Shown: positions 59,691 to 64,000 of the stretch, one piece after another
Position numbering within the stretch: position 1 is the stretch's first letter
Layout of the letters: each line of letters starts with the position of its first letter
NCBI GenBank assembly: GCA_003612625.1
Contig: RAZJ01000012.1
Location: 17,790 to 81,789, forward strand
Origin: a bacterium 1XD42-1
GTDB taxonomy: Bacteria; Bacillota; Clostridia; Oscillospirales; Ruminococcaceae
Direction: 5' to 3'
Length of the DNA: 64,000 nt
Made by a program: the position numbers and the translations under genes
Notes under the pieces: model-generated
Databases searched by the model: none
What the model was told of the DNA's origin: nothing
Seen by the model: only the letters and a program-made list of their open reading frames with translations

Positions 59691-61112
59691 ATGAAAAAGC
59701 AACATTATGATATCGTGATTATCGGCGGAGGAATCAGCGGCTTAATGGCGGCTTACCGCCTTTCAAAAGAAAATCCTGCCCTTTCTATCGCTCTCTTTGA
59801 AAAGGGCCGTTCTTTACAGCAGCGGAAATGTCCTATCATTACCAAACAGGCTGACGCTTGTATTCACTGCAAGCATTGCGCTATTATGGAAGGCTTGGCT
59901 GGCGCTGGCGCTTTTTCCGATGGAAAATATGTCATTACTACGGAATACGGCGGCTGGCTTACCGATTTCCTGGAGCCTGATACCGTCATTGATTATATCG
60001 AACAGGCTGATAAAATTTTAGTCCATTTCGGCGCCACTACGGAACGGTTTTTCCCTAGTGATGAATTGAAAAAACGCTGCCTGGAATTTGACCTCCATAT
60101 GAGCCAGGCCCAGCTCAAACATTTGGGTACGGACTGCAACTTTGAAACGATGATGCGTCTTGTCCAGGATTTGGAACAGCATATTGAAATTTATACGGAA
60201 GCCCTTGTCAAAGATGTGGATCGCAATACCCATACCGTTACAGTACAGGATAAAACCGGAGAACATTCCTGCCAGGGCGACCGCATCCTCTTTGCCGTGG
60301 GCCGCGCCGGAAGCCTCCTCTTTTCCGACTGGTGTGAACGCAACCATATCCCTCAACATAATAACCAGGTGGATATTGGCGTTCGTGTGGAGCTTCCTGC
60401 CCTCGTCTGGCGGGATTTTGCTGAAAAAATTTATGAGCCGAAAATTCGTTACCGCTCAAAACAATATGGCGACAGTGTCCGTATGTTCTGCTTTAATGAC
60501 CGCGGCCAGGTTGTCACTGAAAATACCGACGGCGTTTTAACCGTCAATGGCCACAGCTACCGGGAGCCGGAACGGAAAACTGAAAATTCTAATTTCGCTT
60601 TGCTTTCTACTACCAACTTTACACAGCCCTTTAAAGAACCTATCGAATATGCCCGCCATGTGGCCAGCCTGGCGAATCTGATCAGCGGCGGCAGCGTCTT
60701 GGTCCAGCGGCTGGGGGATTTGATGAACGGGCGCCGTACCCAGGAAAAACGCCTCCGCCAAAGTACTGTACGCCCTACCCTGAACGCTGTCCCAGGGGAT
60801 TTGAGCCTTTGCCTGCCGAAACGCCAGCTGGATAATATTGTTGAAACGTTACAGGCCCTGGATCATATTGCCCCCGGTACTGCTAATTATGATACCTTGC
60901 TGTATGGTATCGAGTGTAAATATTATTCCGCCCGCCCCAAATGTGATAATTTTGAGCTGGAGGGCTGCAAGGGCATTTATGCCATCGGTGACGGCGCAGG
61001 CTTTACCCGCTCCTTGTCCCAGGCTGCCGCCAACGGTTTATATGTTGCCGATCTTTTGCTGGGCAAACAGCTCCATACAAAAGAAATCCATGAGGAATAT
61101 TTTAACGTTTAA
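59691..61112 (+). CDS. FAD-dependent oxidoreductase, COG2509 type
   Basis: A 473-residue flavoprotein. Dinucleotide-binding IVIIGGGISGLMAAYRL at the N-terminus, the family Cys cluster RKCPII, then CIHCKHCAIMEG with GAGAFSDGKYVIT, and a C-terminal FAD contact GIYAIGDGAGFTRSLSQAAANG. The three closely spaced Cys (CIHCKHC) are part of the family signature and might bind metal; this is inference. TTTTTAGGAGG at about 59675. Reaction and electron acceptor unknown. Followed by tandem terminators. Confidence 0.87.
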   Translation: MKKQHYDIVIIGGGISGLMAAYRLSKENPALSIALFEKGRSLQQRKCPIITKQADACIHCKHCAIMEGLAGAGAFSDGKYVITTEYGGWLTDFLEPDTVIDYIEQADKILVHFGATTERFFPSDELKKRCLEFDLHMSQAQLKHLGTDCNFETMMRLVQDLEQHIEIYTEALVKDVDRNTHTVTVQDKTGEHSCQGDRILFAVGRAGSLLFSDWCERNHIPQHNNQVDIGVRVELPALVWRDFAEKIYEPKIRYRSKQYGDSVRMFCFNDRGQVVTENTDGVLTVNGHSYREPERKTENSNFALLSTTNFTQPFKEPIEYARHVASLANLISGGSVLVQRLGDLMNGRRTQEKRLRQSTVRPTLNAVPGDLSLCLPKRQLDNIVETLQALDHIAPGTANYDTLLYGIECKYYSARPKCDNFELEGCKGIYAIGDGAGFTRSLSQAAANGLYVADLLLGKQLHTKEIHEEYFNV

Positions 61113-61207
61113 AAAAATTTTTGAATCCTTTGTATATTCATCCCCTTCCTGTCCCATACTATAATTGGTTTTTTCCTCGTTATTGCGTTTGCACGGGGCG
61201 AAAACCC

Positions 61208-61237
61208 AGGCCGGAGAATACTCCGGCCTCCCTTTTT
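61208..61237 (+). terminator. Terminator 1 after the flavoprotein gene
   Basis: AGGCCGGAG / CTCCGGCCT, 9 bp, AATA loop, then CCCTTTTT. Confidence 0.85.
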
Positions 61238-61241
61238 ACTG

Positions 61242-61283
61242 AAAAGCCCCCGGTTCCTTTACGAAAAGGAACCGGGGGCTTTT
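61242..61283. terminator. Terminator 2, bidirectional 19-bp stem
   Basis: A 19-bp perfect stem (61242-61260 with 61265-61283; arms start AAAAGCCCCCGG) around an ACGA loop with A/T ends on both sides. It also lies just after the citrate synthase stop on the minus strand. Confidence 0.9.
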
Positions 61284-61288
61284 CTTAT

Positions 61289-62665
61289 TTATTCCCGATC
61301 CGCTAAGGGCACATATCCGCGCTCTTTTACAATCGCTTTATAGGCTGGACGGATAATCCGGCTCCCGGTACAGATTTCTTCCAGACGGTGTGCGCTCCAT
61401 CCTACCGTTCTCGCACAGGCAAATATCGGTGTGTGCAGCTCGTCCGGTATCTTTAACATGCGGTAAACCAGTCCTGAATATAAATCAATATTACAGCATG
61501 TGGTCCGGTCTGATTTCCACTTTTCACGCAATACATCCGGCGCTAACCGTTCTATTGCATCCAGTAACTTGAATTCCGGTTCAAAATCCGTCCCTTTTGC
61601 CATCCGTAAAGCATTCTCTTTTATAATCACTGCCCGTGGATCGCTCTTGGTATATACGGCATGGCCCATCCCATAAATCAACCCAGAACGATCCCCGGCT
61701 TCTTTATTCACCGCTTTCCGTAAATAATCCCGAATTTCATTGTCATCATCCCAGTTCCGTATGTTCCCTTTCATATATTCTAACTGTTCAATTACCTTAT
61801 AATTCGCTCCCCCATGACGGGCCCCTTTTAATGCCCCTATCCCGCCTGCTATCGCTGCATAGGTATCTGTCTTTGCTGAAGTCAGGGAACGCACTGTAAA
61901 TGTGGAATTGTTCCCCCCGCCATGCTCTGTATGTAAGGTTAAACATAAATCTAAAAGCTGCGCTTCTTCTTCTGTAAATTGTTTGTCGCTCCGCAATAAC
62001 CGCAATATGTTTTCTGCTGTGGAAAATTCCGGGTTCGGATTGTGCAGATACATGCTCCTACCGTCATAGACCCGCCGCCGTACCTGGTACGCTGCTGCCA
62101 TAATTACCGGCATCCGCGCGATCAGTTCGATACACTGCCGCATCACATTGTCAATCCGGTTGGATTCCGGCTCCGGATCGAATGGATACAATGCCAGCAC
62201 TGACCGCGCTAACATGTTCATAATATTAGGGCTTGCGGCCTTCATAATCATATCTTCTGTGAAATTGTCCGGTAATTCCCGGTTGTCTGACAATATCTCC
62301 TGAAACCGGTTTAACTGCGCACCCGTGGGCAAATGTCCCAGCAGCAACAGCCATGCCGTTTCTTCAAAACAAAACCGCTTCTCTGTCATGCACCCTTTTA
62401 CCAAGTCCCTTAAATCTATCCCGCGATAAATCAGTTCCCCGTCAATGGGTGTTTTTTCCCCTTCGTTTAATATATAACCATGTACATTACAGATTTGTGT
62501 CAGTCCTGCTAATACGCCTGTCCCGTCTGCGTTGCGAAGCCCCGCTTTTACATTAAACCTTGTATATAGTTCCGGCGGTATCTTGTTATATCGTGCGTAT
62601 TCTTCGCATAGTAATTGAATATCCTGCTCTTGCCCTCTGGTATCCTCTCGATCGGCTCCAAACAT
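61289..62665 (-). CDS. Citrate synthase (citrate/2-methylcitrate synthase family)
   Basis: Condenses oxaloacetate with acetyl-CoA (or propionyl-CoA), 458 residues, longer than the 370-430 of many bacterial enzymes because of an extended N-terminus (QDIQLLCEEYARYNKIPPELYTRF). Catalytic region: LTLHTEHGGGNNSTFTVR, GARHGGANYKVIEQL, and IYGMGHAVYTKSDPRA with the conserved His; the Asp lies near the C-terminal part. Similar long enzymes are common in Clostridia, sometimes working in glutamate synthesis. ATG start with AAGGAAG 13 nt upstream. Monocistronic. Confidence 0.9.
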   Translation of the reverse strand: MFGADREDTRGQEQDIQLLCEEYARYNKIPPELYTRFNVKAGLRNADGTGVLAGLTQICNVHGYILNEGEKTPIDGELIYRGIDLRDLVKGCMTEKRFCFEETAWLLLLGHLPTGAQLNRFQEILSDNRELPDNFTEDMIMKAASPNIMNMLARSVLALYPFDPEPESNRIDNVMRQCIELIARMPVIMAAAYQVRRRVYDGRSMYLHNPNPEFSTAENILRLLRSDKQFTEEEAQLLDLCLTLHTEHGGGNNSTFTVRSLTSAKTDTYAAIAGGIGALKGARHGGANYKVIEQLEYMKGNIRNWDDDNEIRDYLRKAVNKEAGDRSGLIYGMGHAVYTKSDPRAVIIKENALRMAKGTDFEPEFKLLDAIERLAPDVLREKWKSDRTTCCNIDLYSGLVYRMLKIPDELHTPIFACARTVGWSAHRLEEICTGSRIIRPAYKAIVKERGYVPLADRE

Positions 62666-62810
62666 AATTTCTGATCTTCCTTCCCTCTTTTTATCTTACC
62701 TCTTTTTATTGTACTGAACCCGTTCCATAAAGTCAATAGCTTTTCTCCCCTTTTTTTATAAAATATGAATTTTTTAAAGTTTAAAAATTCAAATATTAGG
62801 AGGATGTCTA

Positions 62811-63932
62811 ATGCGCCAACATTTTACCGGTATCCTTTTATTTGCAATCTGCGCCGCTTTAATCCCTTTAATTGCTATAAATCCCGCTTTTTCTCCTCCT
62901 CAAAACCTCCAAATACAGCCATCTCAAAATAGTAGTTCTTCTGCTCCGCCCGATTTAACGCAAGATAATAATGAAATTCCTGCAAATACGATTGACCACG
63001 CTCAGGCAGAGCCTTCTGACACGGAACCGCAAAATCAAGACTCCGGTACTGCCCCTGTTATGGAAGAATCCGGCAGCTTCTCTATCCTCGACGAATCTTC
63101 TGGGAAAATTTTTTCTGTTTCTTCTAAAGATTTTATCCGCGGCGCTTTGGCTGCTGAAATGCCCCCTACTTTCCATCCCGAAGCCCTTAAAGCCCAGGCT
63201 GTTGCCGCCCATACTTATGCCCTCTGCGTACAGGCCCTCCAACAGGATTCCCCTGACCCTTCCTTAAAAGGCGCTGACCTCTCTGCTGACCCCCAAAACT
63301 GGAAAAGCTATACCACTGAAAAAATCTTCCGCCAACGTTATGGCAATATGGCGGACGCTTATTGGAAAGCCATTACAGATGCCGCCGATCAGGTTTCCGA
63401 TTATATTATGGTTTATGAGAACCATCCAATCGTTGCTGCCTACCATTCTATGAATACCGGCATGACGGAAGATGCTGCCAATGTTTGGACAGGCAATGCC
63501 CCTTATCTAACCCCTGTGGAAAGCAGGGGGGATGCTTTAGCACCCGATTTCCAGGTACAGCAGGATTTCCCTGCGCCGGAAGTTAAAAAGGCTTTGGAAG
63601 CGTTATCGCCGGAGGTTTCTTTAGGCGATAACCCGCAGGACTGGATTATTTTGGGCCAGCGTTCCCCCAGCGGCTACATCCTCTCCGTCACTATTGGCGG
63701 GCAGGAATTCCCTGCTAAGGATCTCCGTACTCTACTGGGCCTGCGCTCCACTTCCTTCCTCTTGAATTATGCCAATGATACCTTTTCTTTCACGGTGCAA
63801 GGCTACGGGCACGGTGTGGGCCTTTCCCAATATGGCGCCGACTGGTACGCTAGGCAGGGTATGGATTTCTCTGAAATTTTATCCCACTATTATCCTACTG
63901 CTAAACTGGGAATCGTTAAGGAGATTTCTTAG
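62811..63932 (+). CDS. spoIID: SpoIID/LytB-domain protein, stage II sporulation protein D
   Basis: Peptidoglycan lytic transglycosylase acting in engulfment, 373 residues. An N-terminal membrane anchor (TGILLFAICAALIPLIAI), then a 70-residue Ser/Pro/Gln-rich linker. The SpoIID domain follows: FIRGALAAEMPPTFHPEALKAQ with the catalytic Glu, AVAAHTYALCV, and a C-terminal GYGHGVGLSQYGADWYARQG. TTAGGAGG before the ATG at 62811. The C-terminus (EILSHYYPTAKLGI) is complete. The stop TAG abuts the sequence that looks like an IS end. A GAATTTTT-N8-AAAAATTC dyad lies at 62767-62790 upstream. Confidence 0.9.
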   Translation: MRQHFTGILLFAICAALIPLIAINPAFSPPQNLQIQPSQNSSSSAPPDLTQDNNEIPANTIDHAQAEPSDTEPQNQDSGTAPVMEESGSFSILDESSGKIFSVSSKDFIRGALAAEMPPTFHPEALKAQAVAAHTYALCVQALQQDSPDPSLKGADLSADPQNWKSYTTEKIFRQRYGNMADAYWKAITDAADQVSDYIMVYENHPIVAAYHSMNTGMTEDAANVWTGNAPYLTPVESRGDALAPDFQVQQDFPAPEVKKALEALSPEVSLGDNPQDWIILGQRSPSGYILSVTIGGQEFPAKDLRTLLGLRSTSFLLNYANDTFSFTVQGYGHGVGLSQYGADWYARQGMDFSEILSHYYPTAKLGIVKEIS

Positions 63933-63939
63933 GACGTGT

Positions 63940-64000
63940 TCACATAAGAGCATCCACAGCAAGAGCAAAATAGACAAAAGTCAAAAAGATGACATCAAGT
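63940..64000 (-). mobile_element. Probable C-terminal end of an IS transposase (cut by window edge)
   Basis: The minus-strand frame ends LDVIFLTFVYFALAVDALM-stop, which resembles the hydrophobic C-termini of IS5/IS4-type transposases in gut Clostridia. The sequence just after spoIID, GGACGTGTTCACATAAG, could be the terminal repeat. Only 61 bases are visible, so this is tentative. Confidence 0.35.

Noticed and set aside
1..64000. CRISPR arrays, tRNA or rRNA genes, prophage modules
   Set aside because: None was recognised: no regularly spaced direct repeats, cloverleaf-like genes, or phage structural genes were seen by eye; a tRNAscan or covariance search was not possible.

Overview
The window looks like a chromosomal segment of a low-to-moderate GC, spore-forming Firmicute of the Clostridia, most likely a gut Oscillospiraceae/Ruminococcaceae type. 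This is inferred from SpoIIE, SpoIID and an AbrB-type regulator, strong AGGAGG ribosome binding sites with frequent TTG/GTG starts, lipoprotein-type ABC binding proteins, CytX/ThiW thiamin salvage under a TPP riboswitch, and a Bce/Yxd-type peptide-sensing module. No rRNA, tRNA, CRISPR array or prophage was recognised. A probable IS transposase tail enters at the extreme right edge.

Layout. 1-3 kb: the shikimate operon aroB (cut by the window edge), aroA and aroC. 3-6 kb: a Cof-type HAD phosphatase and an amylosucrase-like GH13 enzyme, each preceded by the same palindromic, cre-like operator. 6-9.7 kb: a CmpB-type membrane protein, two tandem radical SAM paralogues, a divergent HxlR regulator and BirA. 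9.8-12.3 kb: a polar amino acid ABC importer. 12.4-14.9 kb: modABC behind a consensus promoter with a ModE-like palindrome. 14.9-24.5 kb: a FeoB whose G domain has lost its guanine-specificity motif, an unrecognised protein, an EF-G paralogue, a 950-residue P-type-ATPase-like protein lacking the catalytic motifs, and RlmB. 24.5-36 kb: a DNA glycosylase, SpoIIE, an XRE regulator, a histidine phosphatase, LeuB, a DUF975-like membrane protein, AbrB, TrpS and an aminotransferase. 36-43 kb: an AIM24-type protein, a FliD-like protein without other flagellar genes, ProC, an XRE regulator with its own palindrome, a FapA/DUF342 protein behind a structured leader, and a CheY-CheX pair. 43-47 kb: an Sfp-type phosphopantetheinyl transferase, an alpha/beta hydrolase and a Ser-rich surface protein with an LPHAG sorting-like signal.

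47-54.5 kb: serine dehydratase (sdaAB-sdaAA), then a TPP riboswitch with terminator controlling thiW-cytX-thiM-thiE-HAD-thiD and a tautomerase. This is a salvage-only thiamin operon: uptake of the thiazole and pyrimidine moieties, their phosphorylation, and joining. 54.6-59.6 kb: a five-gene unit ordered response regulator, histidine kinase, ABC ATPase, ABC permease, YxeA-like protein, as in the Bacillus yxdJKLM-yxeA group. A TNACA-N4-TGTAA site lies just before the ABC genes, and the regulator appears to begin at an ATC codon. 59.7-64 kb: a COG2509-type flavoprotein, citrate synthase, SpoIID and the IS edge.

Most genes are ordinary housekeeping. The parts most worth a second look are the P-type pseudo-ATPase, the degenerate FeoB, the FliD/FapA/CheY/CheX neighbourhood with its structured leader RNA, and the ATC start.
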